Source: CAYUVA01 sp964448115 [NCBI: uncultured bacterium]
GTDB taxonomy: Bacteria; CAYUVA01
Direction of reading: 5' to 3'
NCBI GenBank assembly: GCA_964448115.1
Contig: CAYUVA010000026.1
Location: forward strand, 3,345 to 60,246
DNA: 56,902 nt
Position 1 is the first letter of the stretch, and each line of letters starts with the position of its first letter. The position numbers and the translations under genes were made by a program. The notes under the pieces were generated by a model, which was not told where the DNA came from, made no database searches, and saw only the letters and a program-made list of their open reading frames with translations. This document shows, piece after piece, positions 42,079 through 51,951 of this stretch.

Positions 42079-42666
42079 ATGGATACTAATCCAAAGAAGC
42101 CCTCCTCGAACAGGATCTTCATCCTGGTGCAGGCGATGACCGTCTCGCGGATACCGTTGGCACTGGCATTTGGTGTGCTGCTTCATCATAGCGAATATAA
42201 GTTCTGGAGCGTTTTTATCTGCCTGTTTTTGCTTGCTATTATCGAGCTATCGGATGCGATAGACGGCTTCATTGCTCGGCGAAGCGGGGTTACCAGCGAG
42301 TGGGGCGCAATGCTCGATCCTTACGCGGACAGCATCTCCAGGCTCATAATCTACTTTAGCCTGGCAATCAATTCCCAGCGCCTGACCATTATATGGCTGC
42401 CAATAATTATGGCGCTAAGGGACATCACTGTCGCCTACAGCCGCATCGTGCTGACCAAGAAGGGAAAATCGGTAAAAGCAAAATGGAGCGGCAAGTGGAA
42501 GGCGCGCTTCCAGGCGGTCGGTGCTTTCCTGCTCCTTTTAGGACCAGCATACTGGGGCTTCACCGGGGAGTGGCTCAAGTACTTCTTATCCTGGGTGATC
42601 CTGCTGGTTACCGCCGCCTATGCCTTCCAGTATGTCCAGTCGGCAAAACATGCCTTTGAGGAATAA
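42079..42666 (+). CDS. CDP-alcohol phosphatidyltransferase family protein
   Basis: 195 residues, an integral membrane enzyme with about five helices. The signature D-x2-D-G-x2-A-R-x8-G-x3-D-x3-D is present exactly: S-D-A-I-D-G-F-I-A-R-R-S-G-V, then W-G-A-M-L-D-P-Y-A-D (about residues 57-85). It should transfer a phosphatidyl group from CDP-diacylglycerol to an alcohol, most likely glycerol-3-phosphate (PgsA-like); the acceptor is not proven. There is no clear ribosome binding site upstream. It is 27 bp before the CoA-disulfide reductase-like gene. Confidence 0.9.
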   Translation: MDTNPKKPSSNRIFILVQAMTVSRIPLALAFGVLLHHSEYKFWSVFICLFLLAIIELSDAIDGFIARRSGVTSEWGAMLDPYADSISRLIIYFSLAINSQRLTIIWLPIIMALRDITVAYSRIVLTKKGKSVKAKWSGKWKARFQAVGAFLLLLGPAYWGFTGEWLKYFLSWVILLVTAAYAFQYVQSAKHAFEE

Positions 42667-42693
42667 CCATCCTTCAAGTCCCCATGATCAACC

Positions 42694-44058
42694 ATGAGCA
42701 ATAGAAGATTCATAGTAATCGGCGGGGATGCTGCCGGTATGAGCGCAGCCTCCAGAGCCAAAAGAAGGGACAAGGACCTAGATGTCCAGGTCTTCGAGAT
42801 GGGGGACTTCGTATCCTACGGCGCCTGTGGGATACCTTACTTCATTGCCGGCAGGGTTAAGCAACTCGATGACCTCGTTGTCATAACCGCAGAAGAGTTC
42901 GAGTCCAAGCGGGGCATAAAGGTTCACAAGCGACATAGGGTGGAAAAAATATCTCCTAATGATAGGCGGCTTATGGTGCGCAGGCTAATAGATGACCATA
43001 CCTTCGAGGTTTCTTATGATCATTTGCTTATCGCCACGGGCGCCTCGCCGCTGGTTCCACCCCACCTCGATACCGAGCTACCGGGAGTCTTTACCTTACG
43101 CGGATTGGCTGAGGCAGCGAGGCTCAAGGAATTCGTGGTCAATCGCTCCCCCAGGGAGGCGGTTATTGTCGGCGCCGGCTACATCGGGCTGGAGATGGCG
43201 GAGTGCCTAACCGACGCCGGACTCAAGGTTACGATGGTGGAGATGGCTCAAAAGCCGATGTTCTTGATGGAAGACGAGATCGCCAGCCTGATCGTTAATG
43301 AGCTTGCTGGCAACGGGGTGAAGCTTATGCTCGGTGTCGGGGCACAAAGCATCCAAAGAGCCGATGGCAAGGGGCTGGTTGTCCAGCTTTCTAGTGGAGA
43401 TTCGCTAAAAACCGACCTGGTTATCATCGGCATCGGGGTCAAGCCGAACAGCGAGCTGGCAAAGGATGCGGGCATCGAGCTTGGTGTCAAAGGTGCAATC
43501 AAGGTTAACCGCAAGCAACTGACCAGCGCAACGAATATCCTCGCCGCCGGCGATTGCGCCGAGTGCTATCATCGAATACTGGGCAGGAATACTTACATCC
43601 CGCTTGCTCTGGCTGCAAACAGACAGGGGAGAGTGGCGGGAGATATCGTGGCTGGGTTGAACAGCGAATTCCCCGGCGTGCTAGGCACTGCGATTAGCAA
43701 GGTTTTTGACCTGACCATCGCCCGAAGCGGACTATCCATGGCTGAAGCAACTGATGCGGGCATCGAAGCAGAGAAGGCGGTGGTATCAAGCAACTCCCTA
43801 CCTCATTACTACCCTGGCGGAGCGAGGATAACTTCTGTTGTCCTCATCGATAAGAAGGATGGCAGGCTCATCGGCGTCCAGATGGCGGGCAAGCACGGGG
43901 TGGGACAGAGGATCAACACCTGGGCTACTGCGTTGACTGCTGGGATGTCGCTGGATGAAATAGCCGGGATGGATCTTGCCTATGCACCGCCATATTCGCC
44001 GGTTTGGGATCCAGTTCTGGTCGCTGCCGAGGTGGCAAATAAAAGGCGTAAGGCTTAA
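42694..44058 (+). CDS. FAD-dependent pyridine nucleotide-disulfide oxidoreductase (CoA-disulfide reductase/NADH oxidase type)
   Basis: 454 residues. N-terminal FAD-binding I-V-I-G-G-D-A-A-G-M-S-A-A-S, then the redox-active cysteine in F-V-S-Y-G-A-C-G-I-P-Y (Cys45), a single-cysteine family such as CoA-disulfide reductase or NADH oxidase. L-L-I-A-T-G-A-S-P and the NAD-binding A-V-I-V-G-A-G-Y-I-G-L-E-M-A-E follow. A-A-G-D-C-A-E is the third FAD motif, and the C-terminal dimerisation domain has Y-Y-P-G-G-A and A-Y-A-P-P-Y-S-P-V-W-D-P. The physiological substrate (CoA disulfide, polysulfide or oxygen) is not settled by sequence. It is convergent with infC, 15 bp apart. Confidence 0.9.
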   Translation: MSNRRFIVIGGDAAGMSAASRAKRRDKDLDVQVFEMGDFVSYGACGIPYFIAGRVKQLDDLVVITAEEFESKRGIKVHKRHRVEKISPNDRRLMVRRLIDDHTFEVSYDHLLIATGASPLVPPHLDTELPGVFTLRGLAEAARLKEFVVNRSPREAVIVGAGYIGLEMAECLTDAGLKVTMVEMAQKPMFLMEDEIASLIVNELAGNGVKLMLGVGAQSIQRADGKGLVVQLSSGDSLKTDLVIIGIGVKPNSELAKDAGIELGVKGAIKVNRKQLTSATNILAAGDCAECYHRILGRNTYIPLALAANRQGRVAGDIVAGLNSEFPGVLGTAISKVFDLTIARSGLSMAEATDAGIEAEKAVVSSNSLPHYYPGGARITSVVLIDKKDGRLIGVQMAGKHGVGQRINTWATALTAGMSLDEIAGMDLAYAPPYSPVWDPVLVAAEVANKRRKA

Positions 44059-44073
44059 TAGTGTACTTTCAGA

Positions 44074-44595
44074 CTATTTCTTTCCCTTTGGCATGACATA
44101 CATGACCATTTGTCTGCCTTCCATCATCGGCTCTTTCTCGACCTTTGCAAGGTCCTTGAGATCTTCGACAGCCTTTTCGAGAAGCTCTCTTCCCTGGTCT
44201 TTGAAGACGATCTCTCTGCCTTTGAACCTGACGGTCAGCTTTACCCTGTTTCCTTCCTCCAAGAATCTTCTGACATGATTTATCTTGTACTTATAATCAT
44301 GTTCTCCGACCTTGGGGCGAAACTTGATCTCCTTTACCTGTATGACCTTTTGGGCTTTTTTAGCTTGAGCTGCTTTTTTGCTTTTCTCGTACTTGTACTT
44401 ACCGTAATCGATGATCTTGCAGACGGGCAGATCTGCCATGGGTGCAACCTCTACCAGATCCAAGCCCTCTTCCTCGGCTAATCTTAAGCCCTCACTTAGG
44501 TCAACCACTCCGATTTGCTCGCCGTTACTTCCGATTAGTCGGATCTTCTTGGAATTGATGCTCTTATTGATCCTTATCTGCTGTTGTTTTCCTAT
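44074..44595 (-). CDS. infC: Translation initiation factor IF-3 with a non-canonical AUA start
   Basis: Translation of the minus strand gives a 173-residue IF-3 only if initiation is at ATA (44593-44595), which has GGAGGT at 44601-44606, five bases upstream. The protein reads I-R-I-N-K-S-I-N-S-K-K-I-R-L-I-G, then N-G-E-Q-I-G-V-V-D-L-S-E-G-L, the standard IF-3 N-terminus; a later GTG at 44508 would cut off about 29 conserved residues. The C-terminal domain follows after the linker with K-E-I-K-F-R-P-K-V-G-E-H-D-Y and V-K-L-T-V-R-F-K-G-R-E-I. IF-3 keeps 30S and 50S apart and checks start codons. A rare start codon is used by many infC genes, with autoregulation known in E. coli (AUU). No thrS, rpmI or rplT is next to it, unlike the usual thrS-infC-rpmI-rplT order. 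Confidence 0.93.
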   Translation of the reverse strand: MGKQQQIRINKSINSKKIRLIGSNGEQIGVVDLSEGLRLAEEEGLDLVEVAPMADLPVCKIIDYGKYKYEKSKKAAQAKKAQKVIQVKEIKFRPKVGEHDYKYKINHVRRFLEEGNRVKLTVRFKGREIVFKDQGRELLEKAVEDLKDLAKVEKEPMMEGRQMVMYVMPKGKK

Positions 44596-44825
44596 AGTTG
44601 ACCTCCATGGTGGTTAACAAAAGTGTATTATCATCCTTAGTTTGTTTTCTTAGCACTCATTTCAGAGACAATTTATATTCCCATGTTGTTTAAAAGTAAC
44701 ATAACAATAAGTACTTGTAAAGGACTAAAGGTTTATCCACAGAAAATTTTTATTGTGGGTTTATTATGAATATGATAAGATCATGCGTGATCGCTAATTC
44801 AAATATAACAAAAAGGAGTAATGAA

Positions 44826-47450
44826 ATGAAAGCAGGCAGAATGGCGTTGTTTTTAATGCTATTATCGCTTGGTGTCGGTCTGATGGCACTTTTTATCCTC
44901 GGCTGCGAGGATGATGACAACGGTGGTGAAACCGCTGACTTTGTCTTCACAGCCCCGGGTCTTGAGGATCCGGTTCGCATCTATCGCGACGACCTTGGAA
45001 TAGTACATATCTACGCAAAGTGTCTTAATGATCTATATTACGCCCAGGGTTACATGCAGGCTCATGATAGATTCTGGCAGATGGATCTTTATCGCAGAGT
45101 GGGGGGAGGAAGGCTAACCGAGATACTTGGTGGATTGCCACCGGTCATCGAAAACGACATCTATTATAGAACGCTTTTCATGGGGGCTGACGGTGTTAGC
45201 GTGCTAGATACCATCTACCAAAACATGGATGAGACCACCAAGACATATCTTGAGGCTTACACCGATGGAATAAACTTTTACCTCGACAAGCTAGGGGCAG
45301 GTGAGGAATACACCTATATGCCTGAGGAGTATCACACCTTCATCGTCAATGTGGATAACCTTGAAAAGTGGGATCCTAAGGACACGATAGCTATCGGGAG
45401 ACTACAGACATGGGACTTAAGCGGTTCTATAGGTGAGGAGCTAGACTTAACCGAATGGCTTATGTCGCTTCCGGCAGATGTGTTCAGCATGACCGTGCTA
45501 AGCAAGCCTGCGGTTCCGGTTAGCATTTTTCCAAGCGCAGGAGCGACAAGCAGCAATGATGCGACTCCAGATTATGCAGCGATAAAAAGCCGTCTGGGAG
45601 TCTTCATAGATCAGGCGCTACTAAGGCAGACCAAAGAGAAGATAAAGCGCATAGAATCTTATAAATTCCACAATATTGATAAACCATACAGCAACAACTG
45701 GGCTTTATCCCCCTCTATAACCGATGGATTAGGCACCCTCTGCTTCAATGACCCGCATCTTGGGACCCAGAATCCCCCTATATTCCACTTTGCCCACCTG
45801 GTTTGCGAGGATGCTGCTGAACCGATGAATGTGATGGGTGTCTCCTTCCCCGGAACGCCAGGCATTGTTATCGGGCACAACGAGCATATAGCCTGGGGGG
45901 ACACGGTGGTAGGGTATGATGTTACTGATATCTACCAGGAGACTCGAACCACGGATTCTGAGGGTAACGATGCAGTTTTGTTCAATGGCGAGGCGGTTCC
46001 TATTATCAAGGTGCCTGTTACCCTTAAGCTCGGTCCGGGGGAGGATGCGCCGACCCAGGAGGAGATCATAGAAGTCGTTCCTCATCACGGACCTATCCTT
46101 GCCGAGTTATCCGATGGTGATAAGGCTTACTCAATAAGGTGGACAGGACATGAGCCGACCAACGAGATCAAGGCATTCTTCGAGTTGAACAAGGCTACCA
46201 CCGTGCTGGAGGCTTTCGATGCGCTGAAGCACTTCGGGACTGGTGCCCAGAACTTCGTAATCGCAGACAAGGACGGCAATATCGGCTACTATCCACATGC
46301 GCTAGTACCAATTAGGGAGAACATAGACCAGTATCCGCCGTATTTTGTCCTTCCTGGAACCGGCGGCGCCGAGTGGATCGGTTATATCCCCGATGATCGG
46401 CTGCCCCAGTTGTACAACCCAGAGACCGGCTTCATTGCGACCTCGAACAATGATATCTATGGAACCACCTTTGATAACAATCCGCTTAACGATGAGTATT
46501 ACTGGTACTTCAGCGCTGATATAGGCTTCAGGGCAGGCAAGATCGAGGAGCTGATAAACAAGTTCATTTATGCTGATACCAAGACAATGGAAGACCTGAA
46601 GGCGATCCAGACCGATATCTACGATCCCTTTGCCGAGCGACTGGCTCCCCATTTCGTCAACGCAGCGACCAATTATCCTGACCTGGTGGAGCAGTATGGC
46701 ATACAGTGGGCGGTCGATTACCTCAATAATATGAGCTATTACTGCTATTCTGGCTATGATGAGCAGTTCAACCAACTGGCAGAGGGTGAGCAGGTCGATG
46801 CCAGCATTGCCACCTCCATCTTCTTCGCTGCTGCGAATAGGCTTGGAGAGCTGATATACGAAGATGAGTTCGAGAGCTATGGAACCTCTGAGCCTGGCTG
46901 GGATTATAAGACCAAGGCGGTACTGGCTGCTATCGAGGATACTAGCGGCGCTTACGACCGCTTCTTTGATGACATTACCACAGCCGATGTTGAGACCAAG
47001 GACATGATACTTCTAAAGGCTCTGAATCAAGCTGTGCAGTGGCTCTCAGGGGATGATGGCTTCGGCACCTCTGATTATACCACCTGGCGATGGGGAGATC
47101 TCCATTACTGGAAGCTGGAACATGCTTTTTCCAGCTTTGGTTATAAGGCTCTGGATTATGGACCCTTCCCCGGACATGGTGGAGACTATACGGTCTGCGC
47201 CTCTCGATTCTCTACTAGCTATTCGAACTTCAAGATACGATCCGGCGCCAACTGCCGACTGGCATACAGGGTTACTGAGGGCAATGTCGAGGCTTTTGAT
47301 GCATTCCCAGGAGGGAATGTTGCCATCAAGGACGAGCCCTACCGGTATAACCTGATGGACGACTATGTTAACCGAAACTACTTCACACACCTCTTCTACG
47401 AGGATGATGTGATGGCGAGAAAGGTGCTTTACATAAAGCTAACTCCTTAG
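44826..47450 (+). CDS. Penicillin acylase family N-terminal-nucleophile hydrolase, lipoprotein
   Basis: 874 residues. A lipoprotein signal ends in A-L-F-I-L-G-C-E-D-D-D, so Cys27 is the likely lipidated residue; the following Asp residues recall lipoproteins retained in the inner membrane in Gram-negatives. The alpha-chain has G-I-V-H-I-Y-A, Y-A-Q-G-Y-M-Q-A-H-D-R-F-W-Q-M-D-L-Y-R-R. The catalytic serine of the beta-chain is in K-P-Y-S-N-N-W-A-L-S (about residue 289), followed by D-P-H-L-G. The precursor should self-cleave before this Ser. Members hydrolyse amide bonds of acyl-homoserine lactones, penicillins or lipopeptides; the substrate is not deducible. ATG 44826 follows AGGAG by seven bases; an ATG at 44766 lacks a site. 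It is divergent from infC and followed by a terminator hairpin. Confidence 0.92.
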   Translation: MKAGRMALFLMLLSLGVGLMALFILGCEDDDNGGETADFVFTAPGLEDPVRIYRDDLGIVHIYAKCLNDLYYAQGYMQAHDRFWQMDLYRRVGGGRLTEILGGLPPVIENDIYYRTLFMGADGVSVLDTIYQNMDETTKTYLEAYTDGINFYLDKLGAGEEYTYMPEEYHTFIVNVDNLEKWDPKDTIAIGRLQTWDLSGSIGEELDLTEWLMSLPADVFSMTVLSKPAVPVSIFPSAGATSSNDATPDYAAIKSRLGVFIDQALLRQTKEKIKRIESYKFHNIDKPYSNNWALSPSITDGLGTLCFNDPHLGTQNPPIFHFAHLVCEDAAEPMNVMGVSFPGTPGIVIGHNEHIAWGDTVVGYDVTDIYQETRTTDSEGNDAVLFNGEAVPIIKVPVTLKLGPGEDAPTQEEIIEVVPHHGPILAELSDGDKAYSIRWTGHEPTNEIKAFFELNKATTVLEAFDALKHFGTGAQNFVIADKDGNIGYYPHALVPIRENIDQYPPYFVLPGTGGAEWIGYIPDDRLPQLYNPETGFIATSNNDIYGTTFDNNPLNDEYYWYFSADIGFRAGKIEELINKFIYADTKTMEDLKAIQTDIYDPFAERLAPHFVNAATNYPDLVEQYGIQWAVDYLNNMSYYCYSGYDEQFNQLAEGEQVDASIATSIFFAAANRLGELIYEDEFESYGTSEPGWDYKTKAVLAAIEDTSGAYDRFFDDITTADVETKDMILLKALNQAVQWLSGDDGFGTSDYTTWRWGDLHYWKLEHAFSSFGYKALDYGPFPGHGGDYTVCASRFSTSYSNFKIRSGANCRLAYRVTEGNVEAFDAFPGGNVAIKDEPYRYNLMDDYVNRNYFTHLFYEDDVMARKVLYIKLTP

Positions 47451-47487
47451 CTTTGACTCTCTTTCGTCAAGCGAAGCTCCAATCAAC

Positions 47488-47514
47488 GCCCCTTGTGTGC
47501 AATACACAAGGGGC
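47488..47514. terminator. Intrinsic terminator hairpin between acylase and GH31 genes
   Basis: Perfect 11-bp stem GCCCCTTGTGT / ACACAAGGGGC around a GCAAT loop. It lies 38 bases after the penicillin acylase stop and 58 bases before the end of the convergent GH31 gene, so it may serve both. The T-run is short (ATCTTAATT). Confidence 0.65.
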
Positions 47515-47572
47515 ATCTTAATTCCATTGGGTGCTTATCCCGATTAGGGTCTGGAGTTGCGAAAGGCTCTTA

Positions 47573-50035
47573 TTATTCTTCACCAAGGATTATGATCCTG
47601 GTTTTTCCCCTAGATTCTGTCTTAATGATTAAAGACTCGGCTCCGTAATCATCGACATATCTACACCAGCCATAGGCTGCCCAGCTAAGCGCTTGTTCAT
47701 CTTCATATCGCTCTGCCAGCAGACCATCGATGAACACCATGTGCGCGCCATGACCGATCATAACCTTGAAACAAAGGTTCTTTCTAGGCAGCCCCTGGTA
47801 GGTTATCTTTATAGCCCCACCAGGGTCGGTTTTAACTCGTGTTTTTGAGCCATCATATAGCTCAAACTTCGAGACTTCTGCACCAGGAAACACCAACCAT
47901 CCCAGCTTATGGTCATCATCAAGATGGTTTATCCCCCAAGGCTGGCTGCGATCCCATATATTCGGAGAGCGAAAGTTGTATGGTATTGTGCTTCCAGCCT
48001 TTATAAAGACAGGCATCCGGTTAAGCGCATAAGCCCTGCTGTGATATCTATCGCCCTCGAATCGCTCTGCAGTGAAGAAGTCATACCAGCTTCCAGGGGG
48101 AAGATACACCGCCCTCATCGCTTTTCTGTGGTGTTCGCTATAGACGGGTGCGACCAGTATCTCTTCTCCAAGGAAATATTCGATCTGCTCCTTGTAGGAG
48201 ATGGGATGGTTCGGATAGTACAGGGCAAGCGCCCTTATGATAGGCAAGCCGGTGCGATGCGCCTGCAATGAATATGAATAAAGGTATGGAAATAGTTCGG
48301 TATGGATCACAGCATACTTGCGATAGATATCGATTGCCTCCTGGTCGATATCCCAAGGTTCATGGATTCCCCTCCCCCCAGTCTCCATTATTGGACAGAA
48401 GGCACCGAACTGCGCCCAGCGTAAAAAGGTTATCTTGGAGGGCATCATGAATCCGAGCTTAGGGGTATATCCTTCATAGCCCCCGATATCGGATCCCCAG
48501 AATGGAAAGCCGGAAAGCCCGATGTTCTGCCCTGCCCTGACGCATGCCTTCATGCCCTGTGGATCCCTGAGATACGAGAATTGATCCCCAGCCCAGAAGC
48601 CTTTTATCAAGGTTCTTGAGCCAATATATCCACTTCTGGGTATGACCAGGTAATCATCAATGCCGAGTTCCTCGAAGGCATCGCAGGTCGCCTTGGCATA
48701 CAAATAAGGGTACTGGTTATGAACATAACTGTTAGGGAATCCGCTGTTGTAGATAGCTGAATCTCCCAGATCCTCCTCACCGCGATCCAGCTTCACTCCA
48801 TCTATGCCGAGAAGTATCAGCTTTTGAACCTTGTTCTTCCACCATTCACGAGCCTGGGGGTTTGTAAAATCCACATGCGGATGCTCTCGATAGCGAACTT
48901 TCTGCACCAGGTATCCTTTTTTCAATGCCTCCTGGTAGTTTACCGATGTTGGACGGATGAAAGGGCTGAGCCAGACAAGAAACCTGCATCCGAAGCTGTG
49001 AATGGTTTCGATCATCTTTTTCGCTTCCGGGAAATACCTAGGATGGAAACTCAGGTCGCCCTGCACGAAACCGCTCTCAGGATCAGCGCCCTCCCAAGGA
49101 TTATCAAGCCAGATCGAGCCTAACGGTATTCCCAGGTGGCTCATCATTTGAACATCCTCGTATAATTCGTTGCTATCATGATAGCGATCTCGCCACTTGT
49201 GGGGGGAAAAGACCCATTTGGGCGGTAGTGGTGGCTTACCATTGACTGAAGCAAATTTGGATATTACATCGAGAGGGTTCTTTCCAAGTATTACTTGATA
49301 TGAGAACTCTTTATCCTGCACCGACCAGCTTATCAAGTCCCTATCAACCCCAGGATCCCCCAGGCTTGCCCATCCCCTAGCGTAAGTATCCATGAATATT
49401 GCATATCCTTTTGAGCTAATAATAAGCGGCATCAGGATCTCCATGCTGTCATTCATGTAGGCTGCGCTCTTTTCCTCCGAGCCGCCCCTGGGGTGGTGGA
49501 CCCAGAAACTGAACGTTCTGCCCCGTTGATCAATGGCATTGAAGTGCTGTCCTCCGCCCATCAGATGTTCTCTCTCGTCGAGCTTAAAGTTTTCGCAAAT
49601 ACGATTGATCGCGCTAGCTCGTTCCAGTTTGACACTAAACTTATATACATTCTCGCCTAGTTGCTTGATGGATAGATAAGCATAACGCCCTCCGCTGGTG
49701 GAACATGTAAGAAGCAATGTATCAGGCGCAATCCTTAGGTACTTTATAACCTTAGTAAGCCGATACCAGCTATACCCAACCCTGAAAGAGAAGGGGCGGC
49801 GGTTTTTCTGCACAGTATCCGGCTCTGGTTGACTTAGAACAATTACGCCATTTAGATCCTCGAAGCGGTAATAGACAGGATCTTTATTTACTATCAATCT
49901 GATGTCTTGGTTTTGAATGGTTATGGTATCGTTCTGGTCGCTGATATAAAAAGCTTGCACGGTATCCAAGGAAAGCACAACAAGGGTAAGAGTAATGAGT
50001 ATGAATGGCTTAACAATTAAAACTGGTCGCATCAT
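47573..50035 (-). CDS. Glycoside hydrolase family 31 protein, exported
   Basis: About 820 residues. A signal peptide (F-I-L-I-T-L-T-L-V-V-L-S, ending near residue 28) leads to an N-terminal galactose-mutarotase-like domain and a (beta/alpha)8 barrel. Barrel motifs: G-S-I-W-L-D-N-P-W-E-G, then R-F-L-V-W-L-S-P-F and the catalytic nucleophile in G-I-D-G-V-K-L-D-R-G-E-E-D (Asp417). The acid/base region is F-W-A-G-D-Q-F-S-Y. Then G-L-S-G-F-P-F-W-G-S-D-I-G-G and L-F-P-Y-L-Y-S-Y follow. W-Y-D-F-F-T and the C-terminal beta domains complete the family pattern. Known activities are alpha-glucosidase, alpha-xylosidase and sulfoquinovosidase; which one is not clear. No shared C-terminal module here. ATG 50035 is used because a TTG at 50089 adds 18 non-family residues. 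Confidence 0.93.
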   Translation of the reverse strand: MMRPVLIVKPFILITLTLVVLSLDTVQAFYISDQNDTITIQNQDIRLIVNKDPVYYRFEDLNGVIVLSQPEPDTVQKNRRPFSFRVGYSWYRLTKVIKYLRIAPDTLLLTCSTSGGRYAYLSIKQLGENVYKFSVKLERASAINRICENFKLDEREHLMGGGQHFNAIDQRGRTFSFWVHHPRGGSEEKSAAYMNDSMEILMPLIISSKGYAIFMDTYARGWASLGDPGVDRDLISWSVQDKEFSYQVILGKNPLDVISKFASVNGKPPLPPKWVFSPHKWRDRYHDSNELYEDVQMMSHLGIPLGSIWLDNPWEGADPESGFVQGDLSFHPRYFPEAKKMIETIHSFGCRFLVWLSPFIRPTSVNYQEALKKGYLVQKVRYREHPHVDFTNPQAREWWKNKVQKLILLGIDGVKLDRGEEDLGDSAIYNSGFPNSYVHNQYPYLYAKATCDAFEELGIDDYLVIPRSGYIGSRTLIKGFWAGDQFSYLRDPQGMKACVRAGQNIGLSGFPFWGSDIGGYEGYTPKLGFMMPSKITFLRWAQFGAFCPIMETGGRGIHEPWDIDQEAIDIYRKYAVIHTELFPYLYSYSLQAHRTGLPIIRALALYYPNHPISYKEQIEYFLGEEILVAPVYSEHHRKAMRAVYLPPGSWYDFFTAERFEGDRYHSRAYALNRMPVFIKAGSTIPYNFRSPNIWDRSQPWGINHLDDDHKLGWLVFPGAEVSKFELYDGSKTRVKTDPGGAIKITYQGLPRKNLCFKVMIGHGAHMVFIDGLLAERYEDEQALSWAAYGWCRYVDDYGAESLIIKTESRGKTRIIILGEE

Positions 50036-50145
50036 TTTAGGGACTTTAGTGTTTTGCAGCCTTTCAGTCAAGAGAGTAATAAAAAACAAACCAGGATAAA
50101 ACCTAGTAGTTCACTACCAACCTGTTTTATGCTACCAATATCTCG

Positions 50146-51951
50146 ATGCCTAATAGGAACCTCTTAGCAGTTATTATTGCCCTAATAATAGTGGTCGTGA
50201 TCGTCTGCTCATCAGCAGCGCCAGGACAAGACGAAAATCTCGGCATCATCTTTGTCGTGCTCGATGCCTGCCGCGCTGATAGGCTCTCGTGCTTTGGATA
50301 TGATCGACCTACCTCACCAGCCATGGATAAGCTCGCTGAGAGCGGTATCATCTTAGTAAATCATTATTCACAAGCCCCGGAGACGATACTTTCTATGCCG
50401 CAGATATTCTGTTCAAGGTACTTCCCAACTCCGCTGGAGAGCTCAAGAAACTGGAGAAGGCAGTTCAAGATCGCCCTCGATGACGAGATTATTTTTACCA
50501 AACTCTTGCAGCAGTCAGGATATTACACCGCTGCGTTTACTGCACACTCATTCTATCCGCAAGAAGGCAAGCTGGCAGCCGCCTTTGATGAGTACCACTA
50601 TGTGAACCCTAAGAGAAAATCCTCCTATGCTGAGGCAGACCGAATGATAGAGGAGAGTATCAGGTGGATCAAGATAAACCGCGGCAAGAATTACTTTCTT
50701 TATATCCATCTGATGGACACCCATTTCCCCCATTTTATAAGGAAGGGCTATCGGGATTGGATAACAGGCAAGTTAACCTACAGAGCCATAGAAAAAACGC
50801 TCGATTGGATACAACACGAGCCTGATTTTTACTCGGATGAGCTGAAAAAACTGTTTTCTGACCTCCATGACATGAGCATCAGGTACACTGACGATCAACT
50901 GGCACGCCTGTTCAACTACTTGCGTAACGAGGGCTTGATAGAGGATACACTAATTATCATCACCGCCGATCACGGCGAGGAACTTGGCGAGTATGGGGCT
51001 TTAGGGCATGGATACTCGCTTCGGGATGAGGAGCTCCATGTACCCTTGATTATCCATTATCCAAGAGGCTTTCCCCAAGCTCGCAGGGTAGATTTTTTAA
51101 CGTAGCATGTTGATATAGCGCCTACGATACTGGATATCTGCCAGGTGGATCTGCCTGATGGATTTCGAATGGCCGGCAAGAGCATGGTTCCCTTGTTATC
51201 TGGAAAGTCCGTCAAGCCGCTGCACCGCTATACATTCGCCTGGGGAACAAAGGGAATGATGGGGATCAGGGACCAGAAATACAAATATATTACGGCTGAT
51301 GATAAGGAGTACTTGTACGACATGAATCTCAATGAGCAACCAGTTAATAATATCTCGGATAGATATCCCGAACTGCTAGCATCTTATCGAGCGGAGATCA
51401 GGAGATTCATCAAGTTGAAAGTTCGCTATGAACATGCAGGATATAAGGAGCCGGATAAGCCATTCACCGTCATGTTCCCTCTGGAAGCTGAACCTTCCAG
51501 CAGCTATTCTACCATGCACCAGCCGCTTGGAAACAAGTGGATCTTCAAGCCGTTTCGTAAGCTTTCCTTCAAGGGCTATACCGATCATCCCCCGCGGATC
51601 GATCTTGAGCTTGATGCACCTTGTGGCACATATCGACTTTATTGCAAGGTTGATGTTATCCAATCGCCATCTCAGGATGATGAAAGGCTGCTTTTTGCAA
51701 TAAAGCTACAAGGGGAGGACAAGTTCCGAGTAATTAGGGCTAAAGATTCCTTTACGAGCGGTTATGCCGAGGTCGGAGAGGTTAACATAGTAGATTCAAC
51801 ACTGATAGTAGCCCTTAAACCAATATCGGGCAGGAGCGATATCAGCATCACCGAGTTTCAGTTCGTGCCGCTCGATATCAAGACCAAGAAGTTGGAAAAG
51901 ACTGAAAAACAACGCCTTGAGCGACTTAAAAGCCTCGGTTATATAGAGTAA
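50146..51951 (+). pseudogene. Sulfatase-like hydrolase gene (alkaline phosphatase superfamily) interrupted by an in-frame TAG
   Basis: Two adjacent open segments, 50146-51105 and 51106-51951, share one reading frame, divided only by TAG at 51103-51105. Together they spell one 600-residue sulfatase-like protein: an N-terminal signal anchor, V-V-L-D-A-C-R-A-D-R-L-S-C-F-G-Y, then E-T-I-L-S-M-P-Q, I-T-A-D-H-G-E-E-L-G-E-Y and D-E-E-L-H-V-P-L-I-I-H-Y. Just past the stop comes H-V-D-I-A-P-T-I-L-D, the standard block, with Gln or Ser usual at the stop position. CAG to TAG is a single change. Cys-x-Pro/Ala-Ser-x-Arg for formylglycine is absent, and a Thr sits in the nucleophile position, so the intact enzyme may be a phospho- rather than sulfo-transferase or hydrolase. 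The C-terminal part (residues 400-600) is extra, with no known motif. Other genes here end in TAG, so recoding is unlikely. Confidence 0.8.

Noticed and set aside
44733-44741. Perfect DnaA box TTATCCACA upstream of the penicillin acylase gene
   Set aside because: A single 9-mer is expected by chance about once per 130 kb on either strand; no cluster or AT-rich unwinding repeats are near it, so I do not call an origin.
50146-51951. TAG read as a sense codon (pyrrolysine or recoded Gln)
   Set aside because: Many genes in the window end in TAG, and only this one gene has an internal TAG, so a mutation is the simpler explanation.
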